This document shows positions 1 to 9,846 of a stretch of DNA of 64,000 nt, in pieces. The position numbers and the translations under genes were made by a program. This stretch comes from Mycoplasma sp. Ms02. Its GTDB lineage: Bacteria; Bacillota_I; Bacilli_A; Mycoplasmatales; Metamycoplasmataceae. The notes beneath the pieces are model-generated. The model made no database searches and was not told the origin of the DNA. It saw only the letters and a list, made by a program, of their open reading frames with translations. The stretch's first letter is position 1, and every line of letters starts with the position of its first letter. The DNA is taken from the NCBI RefSeq assembly GCF_019720735.1, contig NZ_CP081302.1:806001-870000 (forward strand). Reading direction: 5' to 3'.

Positions 1-239
1 CACTTGTGACTCAAACTTGTGGATTCATTAAGATTTTTGAATCGATTAAAAAGTTATTTTTTTCTTTTAAGATGAACTCTTTTTTTCATGCATTTGCAAT
101 GTTATCTTTTAAAAGAGCACCAAGAGAACCATAGTCTCATGTGTTGGCTAATCCACCGTAAATTTCGCTTCCTTGAAATACAAAACCAGCGTTTTTTAGG
201 TGATTAACAATTTTTTGCATATTTTCTTTTGAACTCATA
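1..239 (-). CDS. glyS: Glycyl-tRNA synthetase, N-terminal part (gene runs off the window)
   Basis: Charges tRNA-Gly with glycine in the cytoplasm. Only the first 79 or so codons are in the window; the gene continues beyond position 1. The translation starts MSSKENMQKIVNHLKNAGF and contains the run GSEIYGGLANTWDYG, the signature of the class II alpha2-type glycyl-tRNA synthetase (the single-chain type of Gram-positives and mollicutes), followed by a segment ending ILMNPQVWVTS, which matches the family's class II motif 1 region. The Trp in NTWDYG is encoded by TGA, supporting genetic code 4. It lies downstream of ptsI on the same strand, separated by a clear terminator, so it is probably transcribed on its own. 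Identification is confident despite truncation. Confidence 0.93.
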
Positions 240-311
240 GTAATAATATTTTATAAAAATGATTTTTTTATTAAATTAAAATTTTCAAAAAGTGGTATAA
301 AGTTTCATTTA

Positions 312-336
312 AAAAATCTGGCTAAACCAGATTTTT
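312..336 (-). terminator. Rho-independent terminator of ptsI
   Basis: A perfect 10-bp inverted repeat (312-321 with 327-336) with a 5-base loop lies just past the ptsI stop codon. On the minus strand it is followed by a T run. It separates ptsI from glyS. Confidence 0.85.
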
Positions 337-338
337 CA

Positions 339-2039
339 TTATTTTACATATTGTGATAAAAGTTCTTTAACTTCTTGTTCAGAATCAGCATTCAGAGCTT
401 TGTTTGCTAGTTCTTCCATTTCTGATTTGTTTAATTTAGAAGCAATTTCTCTAGCGTTTAAAACGTTTGAAGCTGACATCGAGAACTCGTCAAGTCCTAA
501 ACCTATTAATAAAGGCATAGCTTCAGGGCTTCCTGCCATTTCACCACACATACCAGCTCATTTACCGTGTTTGTGTGCTCCATCAATAACCATTTTAATT
601 AATCTTAAAATTGAAGGGTTTAATGGTTGGTATAGGTAAGAAATTTGTTCGTTCATTCTATCAGCAGCCATTGAGTATTGAATTAAATCATTTGTACCGA
701 TTGATACGAAATCTGCGTATTTACAGAATTGATCAGACAATACAGCAGCAGCAGGTGTTTCCATCATTAGACCAAATTCGATGTCAGAAATAGCACCTAA
801 TTCATGACCTTCTGCTTTTAATTCTTGATAACATTCTTCAAAAACTTTTTTAGCGCTTAAAAATTCTTCAACGTTTGTAATCATAGGAATCATGATTGCA
901 AGTTTTCCGTATTTTGCAGCTCTAATTAATGCTCTTAATTGTGTTTTGAAAATTGCTAAATTATCTAAACAGAATCTAATTGCTCTATACCCTAAAAATG
1001 GGTTCATTTCGTGAGGGAAACTGTAGTATTTAAGAGTTTTATCTCCACCAATATCAAGAGTTCTGATAACAACTCTTTTTCCTTCCATTCCTTCAATAAC
1101 TTTTTTATATGCTTCGTATTGCTCTTCTTCGTTTGGTCAATCTGCGTTATCCATGTATAGGAATTCTGAACGGAATAAACCAATAGCTTCAGCATCATTG
1201 TCGATAACGCTTGGTAAATCAGCTGGAGTACCGATGTTAGCTGCTAATTCAATGTGGTGTCCATCTTTTGTTACTGATGGTTTGTTTTTGAATTCTTTTA
1301 GCTTGGCTAAGTAAGCTTCATATTTTTGTTTTTCTGCTTCGTATTCTTTTAACTCACTTGTGCTTGGGTTAACAACTACTTCTCCATTTGTTCCGTTTAG
1401 AGCAATTGTGTCACCGTTTGCAACTACATCAAGAATACCTGCAGCCCCAACAACGCTAGCGATCCCTAAACTTCTTGCCATGATAGCTGTATGTGATGTT
1501 GGACCACCAATGTTTGTAACAAAACCTTTAACATACTTTTTGTCTAATTGTACTGTTTGAGAAGGGCTTAAGTCTTCTGCAACAATTACAACTTCTTCTC
1601 TTATTGATGTTAAATCTGGTTCTTCAATTCCGTTTAAAACGTATAAAAGTTTTTTAGCAACATCTCTAACGTCAGCTGCTCTTTCTCTCATGTATTCGTC
1701 TTCCATACCAGCGAACATTTGAGCAAAATCTTCATAGAAAGTCTGAACAGCGAATTCAGCTGATTTTCCGTCGTTAATCATTCCTTTTATAGTATCTACA
1801 CCGTATGGGTCTGTAGCAAAACTGATGTGTGCGTCAAAAATTGCTGCATGCTCAGGGTCTTTAGCAAGTTCTTTTGTTCTTGTGATTTTAGCAACAACTG
1901 TTTCAATAGCTTCTTCATAAAGAGCTAAATCAGCAGCTGGATTTGCTGTTGTTTTTGTAATATCTACTGGAAGTTCTTCGATTTTGAACACTTTAGAGAT
2001 TGCAACACCTCTTGAGGCTCCGATTCCTTTAATTTTCAT
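339..2039 (-). CDS. ptsI: PTS enzyme I (phosphoenolpyruvate-protein phosphotransferase)
   Basis: First, sugar-independent enzyme of the phosphotransferase system: takes phosphate from PEP and passes it to HPr (ptsH at 4809). 566 residues, close to the usual 570. The start [16 protein letters not shown] is typical of enzyme I. The phosphorylated His lies in [15 protein letters not shown] at about residue 183. The PEP-binding barrel follows, with [18 protein letters not shown] and [10 protein letters not shown]. Two in-frame TGA codons (near 1137 and 555) are tryptophans. The start at 2039 has an AAGGAG site 6 bases upstream. It has its own promoter (2068-2096) and terminator (312-336), so is monocistronic, and is separated from ptsH by tmcAL and cls rather than forming the usual ptsHI operon. 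Confidence 0.97.
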
Positions 2040-2067
2040 AAATTACTCCTTAAATTGTTACCTAAAT

Positions 2068-2096
2068 TTTATATAGATCTGAAACCTCAGTTTCAA
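2068..2096 (-). promoter_or_regulatory. ptsI promoter with overlapping inverted repeat
   Basis: On the minus strand a TTGAAA -35 (2091-2096) and TATAAA -10 (2068-2073) are 17 bases apart. The perfect inverted repeat TGAAACCTCAGTTTCA (2080-2095) sits over the -35 and spacer, where an operator would block polymerase. The regulator is unknown; the RpiR-type protein at 13739 is one candidate (inference). Confidence 0.6.
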
Positions 2097-2122
2097 TATT
2101 ATGGTTATGTTTCCATAAAACT

Positions 2123-2138
2123 GTGGAAACTTTTCCAC
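2123..2138. promoter_or_regulatory. Palindrome GTGGAAA-CT-TTTCCAC in the ptsI/tmcAL intergenic region
   Basis: Arms GTGGAAA and TTTCCAC are separated by two bases; a second weaker dyad (TTATGG 2099-2104, CCATAA 2113-2118) lies beside it. Placed upstream of the ptsI -35, so it could be an activator or repressor site. A near-identical palindrome occurs inside the EIIA gene at 13335-13351. No binding protein is proven. Confidence 0.35.
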
Positions 2139-2180
2139 TTTGTATTTTTATTACTAAGTAATACTTTAAAAAAATGTTGT

Positions 2181-2186
2181 TAAAAT
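2181..2186 (+). promoter_or_regulatory. -10 element of tmcAL, apparently leaderless
   Basis: TAAAAT ends 7 bases before the tmcAL ATG, so transcription would begin at or next to the start codon. No Shine-Dalgarno sequence is visible. Confidence 0.45.
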
Positions 2187-2193
2187 AATAATA

Positions 2194-3105
2194 ATGAAAA
2201 AATTAAAAGTTGGAATCATCGCCGAATATAACCCATTTCACAATGGACACCTTTATCAGATTGAACAAATCAAGAAAAAGTATCCAAATTCTGAAATATA
2301 CGTTGCTCTATCCTCTGATTACACACAAAGGGGTGAAATAGCTATTCTAAGTTATCGAAAAAGAAAAAAACTTGCATTATCGCATGGTGTAAAGAAAGTT
2401 TTTAAAATTCCCTTTTTGTATAGTGCTCAAGCAGCACATATTTTTGCTGACTATAGTGTTAAATTGCTCTATAAAAAAGCTAAAATCGATGTTTTATGCT
2501 TTGGTAGCGAAACCAATGACTCAGAATTATTTTTTATGATTGCTAAAACGATCAAGAACAACCAAGTCGAGTACAACAGTTTAATCAAAAAGTATTTAAA
2601 AAATGGTGGTAATTCATTTCCGAAGGCTGCAAACTTAGCTCTTCAAGAATTAACGGGTCAAAATATTGCCCTTCCAAACGACATTTTGGGTATTGAATAT
2701 GTTAAAACAATTGTCAACAATGATTTGCCGATTGATGTAATGACAATAGCAAGAACTGTTGGGTTTCATTCCGAATTCACTAATAATCAGTTTGCGAGTG
2801 CTACATTAATTAGAGCAATGGTAAAAGAAGGAAAAGATGTTTCTTCCTATACACCAGCTGTTTTTGACAAAATACCAAAACAAATTGAAAGTTATTATCC
2901 TAAATTTCAAAGAATTGTTAGAAAAAAAAGTACTGATACATTAAAAGGTTATAAAATGATTACAGAAGGAATGGAAAACCTTTTCAAGAAAAATATAGAT
3001 TTACCTGATTACGAAACATTTGTATCTGAGTGTACTTCAAGAAGATACACAAGCAGTAGAATAAAAAGGACAATGCTGTTTGTGCTACTAAAAATCAAAA
3101 AGTAG
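2194..3105 (+). CDS. tmcAL: tRNA(Met) cytidine acetate ligase (TmcAL/YlbM family nucleotidyltransferase)
   Basis: Family role: ATP- and acetate-dependent formation of N4-acetylcytidine at the wobble base of elongator tRNA-Met. The 303-residue protein opens KVGIIAEYNPFHNGHLYQI, whose HNGH is the HxGH nucleotide-binding motif of the nucleotidyltransferase fold. YTQRGEIAILSYRKRKKLA and LCFGSETND match the conserved body of the family, and FVSECTSRRYTSSRIKR is the conserved C-terminal tRNA-contacting stretch. Bacillus members are about 400 residues, so this copy is shorter at the C terminus. It is divergent from ptsI, and cls follows 6 bases later, so the two are probably cotranscribed. The ATG has a -10 element immediately upstream and no ribosome site. 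Confidence 0.85.
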   Translation: MKKLKVGIIAEYNPFHNGHLYQIEQIKKKYPNSEIYVALSSDYTQRGEIAILSYRKRKKLALSHGVKKVFKIPFLYSAQAAHIFADYSVKLLYKKAKIDVLCFGSETNDSELFFMIAKTIKNNQVEYNSLIKKYLKNGGNSFPKAANLALQELTGQNIALPNDILGIEYVKTIVNNDLPIDVMTIARTVGFHSEFTNNQFASATLIRAMVKEGKDVSSYTPAVFDKIPKQIESYYPKFQRIVRKKSTDTLKGYKMITEGMENLFKKNIDLPDYETFVSECTSRRYTSSRIKRTMLFVLLKIKK

Positions 3106-3111
3106 GAGACT

Positions 3112-4629
3112 ATGAAATTACAAAAGAATATATTCAAATATTTATCCTTTGCTCTTTTGGGTCTAGTTAGTATTGGATATTACGGATTAATAATAAACTT
3201 GATGCAAACGGCTGACTATCGTTTTTTCTATCTTTTTATTATTTCAATTCACTTAATTAACGCCGTGACAATGATTTTGGTGTTTACAAGAAATTCGCAA
3301 CCTTTAACAAAGCTGTCTTGATTAATTTTCATTTTCATCTTTCCTTTAGTTGGTAATTTTGCTTATTTTGCCTTTGGTACGGGATTTAAAAACAAAAATG
3401 AAAAGAAAATTAAGAATGATCCAAGGTTTATCAATACTTCGTATATTGATGCAAATGAACTTCAAAAATTAAGAACTGAATCTGAACTTAGAAACTATGA
3501 AGTTTTAAATAAAAATATTGCTCTTAATGCAAAATTTGATTTCTTTGAAGAAGGTTATAAGTTTTATGATCATCTTTTTGAAAGAATTGAAGAAGCTGAA
3601 AAATCAATTGAAATCGTTACATACATCATTAAACGTGGAGAAATTGCGACAAGATTAATTAACCTTCTAACTAAAAAAGCAAATGAAGGTGTAAAAATTA
3701 GATGAATCATTGACTACTTTGGAAGTTCGCTTGTAAGCACAAAGTACTTTGGAAAACTAAAGCATCATGATAATGTTGAAATTGTTTATGCTGGTAAAAT
3801 TTATTACCCATTTATTACTGGTACATCATTTTATAGAAATCACCAAAAGTTCTATATTATAGATAAAAAAGTAGTTTTATCAGGTGGTAATAACATTTCA
3901 GATGAATATGCAAGCTTCTCACCAAAATACGGACACTGAATAGATCTCAATTATTCTATTAGAGGACCTTACGTTAATAACTATATCATTCAGTTTGCTT
4001 ATTATTGAGAAGTGGTAACAGGTAAAAGAATTCCTATTGATGGTCTTGCAAATGTAAGTTCAGGACTAGAAGAGTTATACAAAGACCAAGCTCTATTAGT
4101 TTCAGAAACACCAGTTAATGACTTTTCTAATACAGAAAGTCACTGACTGAAATTAATTGCTTCTGCAAAAAGTACATTAAAAATTGTTACTCCTTATTTC
4201 TCGATTTCTGATCCATTATGAAAACAATTGTATATTGCAATTAAATCGGGAGTTAAAGTTGATGTTTATATTCCAGGTCTTCCAGATAAAGAATTTGTCT
4301 ATAAAATAACTTTAAACGAAGTAAGGGAATTACAAAAATTAGGTATGAATGTTCACGTTTATAAGGATCACTTTATTCACTCAAAAGTCGGAATTATTGA
4401 TGAAAAAATTGCTTGAACAGGATCTGTTAACTTCGATTTCAGAAGTATGTACACACAGTACGAAAATATGGATCTTTTCACAGGAGAGTCTGTTAATGAT
4501 ATTGTTCATATCGTTAATAAGTATGAACAAAAATGTGTCAGCCTTGAAGAATTCGATAAACTCGAAAATATGAAAGAGTCAGGAAGATTTAGCAAACTTT
4601 TAATCAAAATATTCAAACCATTAGTTTAA
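3112..4629 (+). CDS. cls: Cardiolipin synthase (phospholipase D superfamily)
   Basis: Joins two phosphatidylglycerol molecules into cardiolipin in the membrane. 505 residues with TGA read as Trp at several places. Two hydrophobic segments lie in the first 65 residues, then two HKD motifs: HQKFYIIDKKVVLSGGNNIS at about residue 244 and HSKVGIIDEKIAWTGSVNFD at about 423. These are the paired active-site motifs of the family, and length and order match bacterial Cls. AGGAG 6 bases before the ATG supports this start. The gene directly follows tmcAL. No terminator is obvious between it and the ptsH promoter, so some readthrough into ptsH is possible. Confidence 0.95.
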
Positions 4630-4742
4630 AAATGGCTATTTTTGAACATTTGAACAAAAAATTAAACAAAAATAAAAAAATCGTTGTAAAATGATTTAAA
4701 CATTTTAAAATTTAATGAATAAGGAAGAAGATGAAGATATTA

Positions 4743-4772
4743 TTGTCACTAGCCTTATTATTAATTTATAAT
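4743..4772 (+). promoter_or_regulatory. ptsH promoter
   Basis: TTGTCA (4743-4748) and TATAAT (4767-4772) are 18 bases apart, giving a start about 30 bases before the ptsH ATG, with a strong AGGGGG ribosome site in the leader. This is one of the best consensus promoters in the window. Confidence 0.7.
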
Positions 4773-4808
4773 TAATATATAATTTAAACCATTAAACAGG
4801 GGGTTATA

Positions 4809-5072
4809 ATGAAAGAATTTAAATGCGTTATTGCTGACCCAATCGGTCTACACGCAAGACCTGCTACATTATTAGTACAAGCAGCTGCTAAATACAAATC
4901 AGATTCAAGAATTATCTCAGGATCACGTGAAGGAAACCTAAAATCAATCATGAACGTTATGGCTTTAGGGATCAAACATGGAGCTGAAGTTACATTTAGA
5001 GTAACAGGTGAAGATGAAGAAGAAGCAGTTTTAGCAATTGAACAAGCTTTAAAAACAAATAATTTAATATAG
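4809..5072 (+). CDS. ptsH: PTS phosphocarrier protein HPr
   Basis: Carries phosphate from enzyme I (ptsI at 339) to the sugar-specific EIIA proteins, such as the one at 13255. 87 residues, the normal HPr size. The active-site His15 lies in IGLHARPATLLVQAAA, and the regulatory Ser46 lies in NLKSIMNVMALGIKHGAE, as in Gram-positive HPr proteins controlled by HPr kinase. It is preceded by a strong promoter and an AGGGGG ribosome site, and followed by a hairpin terminator, so it is a single-gene unit separate from ptsI. Identification is certain. Confidence 0.98.
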   Translation: MKEFKCVIADPIGLHARPATLLVQAAAKYKSDSRIISGSREGNLKSIMNVMALGIKHGAEVTFRVTGEDEEEAVLAIEQALKTNNLI

Positions 5073-5079
5073 TTAAAAT

Positions 5080-5106
5080 AAGCCGCCAATTGCTCGCGGC
5101 TTTTTG
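5080..5106 (+). terminator. Rho-independent terminator of ptsH
   Basis: AAGCCGC (5080-5086) pairs with GCGGCTT (5096-5102) across a 9-base loop, followed by a T run. The next gene starts only 7 bases beyond, so its expression may rely on readthrough; no separate promoter was recognised. Confidence 0.85.
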
Positions 5107-5112
5107 TTTTAA

Positions 5113-5958
5113 ATGCAGAAAACACACTTTAACAAAAAACTTTTTAAAAGCTGATTTACTGTCTTTTTAATCATACTTTGCGCTTCAATAATTTTTATAA
5201 ACCTTCAAGATATTTGATTTATTGATTCAGAATCTTCTAACCTTAAATACGTTTTGTACCAAAACGAATCAAACAAGGGTCTCATTTTTACAACACTGTT
5301 TTCACTTATTACTATGTGTTTAAGTTATATATGTTCTATATTTGCAGGATATTTTTTAGCAAAAAATAAAAACGGAATCTCAGATTTGGTTTGATCAGTT
5401 TTATCTTTTATTGTTGTTTCTACGCCCATTTTTGTTGTATCTATTTTGATTGCTGACTGAGCAGAATTTTTTGATTTGCCAACAGTATACGTGGAAATCG
5501 ATCAGTTTGGCGCCTGAATTTCGTTGACATCATTAATAATCCCAATTTTGATTTTGTTCTTTATTGCTTTTTCAATATTTATTACAGTTCTAAAGTCTAG
5601 TTTTTTAGAACTTATAAAATCCGATATGCACACATTCTTAAAAACGTTAGGATTTTCAAATACAAAAATATTTTTCAATTACTTTTTCCTAAATTCTATT
5701 AAGAAAACTTCAAAATCGTTAATTCCGACACTGACAGTTTTAATTTCTTATGCGTTAATTTTAGAAAGAATTTTTGTATTACCAGGTTTTGGAACGTTAA
5801 TGATTTCGGCATGAAGAGATTCGATGCACTTTGTAAACCTAAAAATCTTAATCTTCATAATATCTTTATTGATAATGATGGACAGAATAGTTTATCTATG
5901 TTTTAATTTAAATAACCTTTCATTCTTTATCCGTAAACAAAGGAGAAATAATGAATAA
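5113..5958 (+). CDS. ABC transporter permease, OppB-like
   Basis: Integral membrane half of an importer of the peptide/nickel type. 281 residues with TGA as Trp. About six hydrophobic helices are visible. The cytoplasmic coupling loop reads LKTLGFSNTKIFFNYFFLNS, an EAA-type motif that contacts the ATPase, and it is followed by LERIFVLPGFGTLMISAWRD, the OppB-type signature (usually IPGLG). The ATG at 5113 gives the full N-terminal helix. It overlaps the next permease by 8 bases, so the two are translationally coupled. No OppD/OppF ATPase gene follows, which is unusual: the ATPase must come from elsewhere or the importer is non-standard. The substrate cannot be told. Confidence 0.75.
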
Positions 5959-7063
5959 TTTTAAATTCAAAAAAGCTAAAAATTCTCCAACAGATCTTTC
6001 TTTTTCTGAAAAGAACTCAACAGTCAAAAGATTTTTTTCAAAAAGAGCTAACACATTGATTTTTGCTTTGTTTTTGGTTATTGTTTTGAGCTTAGTTTTT
6101 TTCTATTGTTTATCAACAATTAAACCTTCGTTTAGAGCAGATAGCATTTTTTACAGAAATCTTCCTTCATCATTAATCCAAATTAAAACAGAAGTGTTTA
6201 CAGATTACTCACAAGCTCGATCTATAGCCCAATTGTCAAATTTAGATGAAAGTAAAATTCAACCAAGGGATGGAAGTTTCGTATTAACTTACAATGCATT
6301 TAATGCACTATATAAAAGTCTTAAAACTCAAGGAATTGAAGCTGAAACGTTTACCTTTTGAGGAACCGATTCCTTGGCAAACGATCATTTTGTTTATTTT
6401 GTTATTTCTTTAATGCAGACGTTTCTTGCCTTTGTTTTTGCAGTTATTTTATCAAGTGTTTTTGGAATCTTTTTAGCTTTTTATGTTCAAAATAACAAAC
6501 TAGCATTTGGTATCACTAAAAATCTGTTTTTATCCCTTGTTTCGATACCATCGTTAATTTTATCAATAATATTTTTCAACATATTTGGCTATAGCACAGT
6601 AAAGTTTGCATTATTTATCTTCATTATTTTTACAGTTCAACAATATCTTTTAGCACAAAACATAATTCAAAATATGAAACAAAAAGAATATTATTTATCA
6701 GCTCTAGCAAGTGGTTATTCAAGATTTGAAGTTTTAAAATATATTGTATTTAAAAGAGTTTGAATTGAATTGCTTTTACTTTATGGAGATTTATTTATCT
6801 TATCTGTCGTGATAACTGCTACTTCAAAATATTTTGATGTCAAGGGTGTGGAAAATAGCTATAACCTAGGATCAGTTTTCAGAAATGTTATCGAAAATAA
6901 AAATAACACTATTTTCTTGTTAGGTGTGATGTTTTACATAACGGCTATTTGTTTGTTATTTCAACTGCTATCAAATAATTTATCATTTGCTTTTAAGCCT
7001 TATTTAAAGAGGGAAAATGAAAATAAAAAAGGTATCATTAATTTTAGCTTTAGGGCTAGGTAG
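5951..7063 (+). CDS. ABC transporter permease, OppC-like
   Basis: Second membrane subunit of the same importer. 370 residues; Trp codons at 6359 and 6761 are TGA. The long N-terminal part has one helix (residues about 33-56) and an extracellular stretch. The remaining helices and an EAA-like coupling segment, LSALASGYSRFEVLKYIVFK, at about residues 256-275, fit the OppC family, whose members carry an N-terminal extra domain. It overlaps the OppB-like gene by 8 bases, and its last 47 bases overlap the lipoprotein gene in another frame. No ATPase domain is present. Function follows from context and fold; the substrate is unknown. Confidence 0.7.
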
Positions 7064-8690
7064 CCCTTTTTTTGCTTCTGCAGCTTGTTCTTACTTAGGG
7101 GATTTAAAAGAAGAAAGCTCATATTCTTTACTTCTTAACGAGGATGTTAATGTTGATTTGAATGATGATAAATTTTATGAACAGTCGAACGAAGTAGGTT
7201 GAGCTTTGAAAAGTAATGTGTTTGACATTGAGCACTATGGAAAAGTAGTTTTCGATTCTCTAAACAAGTTTTATACATCAGTGGTTCAAAGAAAAATTAG
7301 TCTTAATTTAGCAAAAGCCATTTTAGTTGAAGGTGATAATTTTGCACAATTATATGACAATGATAAAGTAGATTTGAATTTAAATAAGCCTGATATTTTT
7401 TCAGGATATCAAAAACCATTTTATCAAGCTTTAAGCAATGACATTTCATCGATAAATCATAAAAATTTTCTAAATAATATACGAAAAGCTAAAAAGATAA
7501 CGATAACTTTAAAAGATGTTTTTTACTCTGATTCACAAGGGAATGCGACAAGTGAATCCTTAAAGGCACAAGACTTTAAGGGGTTAGGTGATGTATTTAA
7601 AAACATAATTTTTGAAGATGATTCAATCATAATTCACAAAGATGAAAATGAAAATATTCTACCTCTTTTTTACGGCAACAAATACAATGCTCAAAAGAGT
7701 GGTGCCAAAGATTTATTTATTTCAAAGTTTATTCCTACTGAAATTAAGTTCGATTCATTAAATTTGAAAGCGAATAAAAATCACCCTTGATTTGAACAAA
7801 ACAAAGATGAGAAAATTATAAAAGATATAAACGTAAAGTTCAAACCTATAAAACTCGATGCTGAAACCTTTAAACAGCAAATCTTTAAGAATTTTAGACA
7901 AGGAATTGTTTCGGAAGCTAATTTCAATGAACTTTCTCAAGAACAAAAAACAAAAGTTCTTAACAATCCTCAATCATATGGGTTGCAAATCAAATATGGA
8001 AAAAGTAGCAAGTCAAATTCAATTGTGAAGCTAAATAATGATCTTTGAGAAAGTGGAACTGAAGAATTAAATTCTGAAAAAGTTAAATTAGTTTACGACA
8101 GTTTATTTGCAATTTTTAATCCTTCACAAATAGCTAAAAGACTAAACTATAGTGCTTTTGTTATTTCTAATGATTCAAAAAATGATGATATCTTAAACTT
8201 GAAATCTCCCGAAAATCTTTGAAGTAATTCACTTACCCTTAAATACGATAGTAATGTATTAATTAATTTAAATCTTGTCGATCTTAATGATCCTAATTTT
8301 CAAAAACCATTACAAAACAGCATAAAAAATGAATTATACTGATCAAAAACACTAGAGATAAAACAAAAACTTCAAGAACTTTTAAGTTCTTTGAGTAGTC
8401 CTTTAAAGATTAAGTATCCAGTAGACTGAAAAGAAAAAGATAAATATCTTTTTGAATTTTTAAATCAAGAGTTCAACAGCATATCAAAAAACTTAGTTGT
8501 TGATTTTGTAGAATTTAATGATTTTTTTATATCTTCACAAAATCAAGATCGAAGTCTATATAGTTTGAACTTATTGTCGTCTACAAACTTTAGGTTGGAT
8601 ACTAACAACTTTGAAATTGTTGATAGAAACAAAAATAAGCCACAAAATGAATTAGGTATAACTATCTTTTCGGATATTAGATACAAATAA
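7017..8690 (+). CDS. Lipoprotein, probable substrate-binding component of the adjacent ABC permeases
   Basis: 557-residue secreted lipoprotein. Residues 1-23 form a signal peptide (MKIKKVSLILALGLGSP...) ending in the lipobox SAAC, so Cys24 would be lipidated and the mature protein anchored outside. The start at 7017 lies inside the upstream permease gene (47-base overlap). It is required because only this ATG supplies the signal peptide, and GAGGG sits just upstream. No domain was recognised with confidence. Position directly after two Opp-type permeases makes an OppA-like solute-binding role likely (inference), although it is much shorter than the 900-1000-residue OppA of M. hominis. A terminator follows. 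Confidence 0.6.
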
Positions 8691-8713
8691 AAATATAGCC
8701 GAGGCTATATTTT
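8690..8713. terminator. Bidirectional terminator between the lipoprotein gene and anmK
   Basis: AAAATATAGC (8690-8699) pairs with GCTATATTTT (8704-8713) across a 4-base loop. A and T runs flank it on either side, so it can stop both converging operons. Confidence 0.8.
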
Positions 8714-9846
8714 TATTTGTAAAAAGCAATCTTTCCTAAAATACAACTGTCATTTGCTCCTGTTGCTTCTGGAAGGTTACCGTGTATTTTATTAAGCGTT
8801 AAAAATCCAATAAAAGCAAAAGCTGCAGCTTCTTTAGATTCTGAAGAAATTCCTAATTTTTCGATTTTATAAAGATTAATTCCGTGTTTTGCAAGACCGT
8901 CTCTTAGGTTATTAAAAACAAATGGATTTAGTGCTCCACCTCCTGAAAGATAGACTGCATCAACTTTATAATCAAAAATAAATCTTTTATAATTATCTAA
9001 TATTGAATATACAACAAAGTAAGAAGCTGTTGTCACTAAGTCATAAGGACTCTTGTGTTTAAATTTAGTTAATACTTTTTCAAAGTACTCATTATTATAC
9101 TTTTCTCTACCTGTGCTTTTTGGTGGTGTTTTATAGATGTATTCGTCGTTTTTCAAATAATCCAATACTTCTTGATCGATAGAGCCCTGAAGTGCAATTT
9201 CAGAATCTTTGTCATATGACTTATGAAATAATTTTTTAGTAATTGTATCAATCAAAACATTTCCAGGACCTGTGTCAAAAGATAACGTCTTTTGAGATCC
9301 CAAAAATGTAGCGTTGGCAATTCCACCTATATTTTGCAAAATTCTGTTTTCGGCTTGTGAAGATAAAACGAGTTTATCGAAAATACCAACCAATGGAGCC
9401 CCTTGACCACCTTGAGCAACATCGGCAGTCCTAAAATCGCCAATCGTTGTTAGTTTGCATTTTTGAGCAATTACTGAAATATCACCTAATTGCAATGTTG
9501 ATTTAAATTCTTGCTCATCTGGATCAGGTAAATGATAAATGGTTTGACCGTGACTTGCTATGAACGCAATTTCTTTTCTTTTTATCTGATACTTTTCAAT
9601 AAAATGGTTGACCTTATCTGCAAACACATTTGCAATTTCGAAGTTAAGCGAAGATAAAAACCTTGAAGTTATATTTTGTGAAAAAGACTTAAACACCTTC
9701 TCTTTAAAGGTATTGTCAAAATTATAAGTTTCAAAATTCAAAACTTTAACACTGTAACCCTTGTCTTCAACTATTTCAACATAAGCAACATCTAAACCGT
9801 CTAAACTTGTTCCACTCATTAAGCCGATTGCTCTAATTTTTTTCAA
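8713..9846 (-). CDS. anmK: Anhydro-N-acetylmuramic acid kinase
   Basis: Family reaction: 1,6-anhydro-MurNAc plus ATP gives MurNAc-6-phosphate, a step in recycling peptidoglycan fragments. 377 residues, the usual length. It opens KKIRAIGLMSGTSLDGLDVA, the hallmark N terminus of AnmK. Later motifs include ASHGQTIYHLPDP, QGGQGAPLVGIFD, QNIGGIANATFL, FDTGPGNVLIDT and YLSGGGALNPFVFN. The start overlaps the end of mupG by 14 bases, and it is last in the PTS operon. No MurQ etherase, which would convert MurNAc-6-P to GlcNAc-6-P, is visible in the window. A wall-less organism has no use for this enzyme on its own wall, so substrates must come from other bacteria or the host. Confidence 0.95.
   Translation of the reverse strand: MKKIRAIGLMSGTSLDGLDVAYVEIVEDKGYSVKVLNFETYNFDNTFKEKVFKSFSQNITSRFLSSLNFEIANVFADKVNHFIEKYQIKRKEIAFIASHGQTIYHLPDPDEQEFKSTLQLGDISVIAQKCKLTTIGDFRTADVAQGGQGAPLVGIFDKLVLSSQAENRILQNIGGIANATFLGSQKTLSFDTGPGNVLIDTITKKLFHKSYDKDSEIALQGSIDQEVLDYLKNDEYIYKTPPKSTGREKYNNEYFEKVLTKFKHKSPYDLVTTASYFVVYSILDNYKRFIFDYKVDAVYLSGGGALNPFVFNNLRDGLAKHGINLYKIEKLGISSESKEAAAFAFIGFLTLNKIHGNLPEATGANDSCILGKIAFYK

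Noticed and set aside
4731..4775. A 14-codon hydrophobic mini-frame (MKILLSLALLLIYN) before ptsH.
   Set aside because: It overlaps the -35 and -10 of the ptsH promoter and has no promoter of its own.
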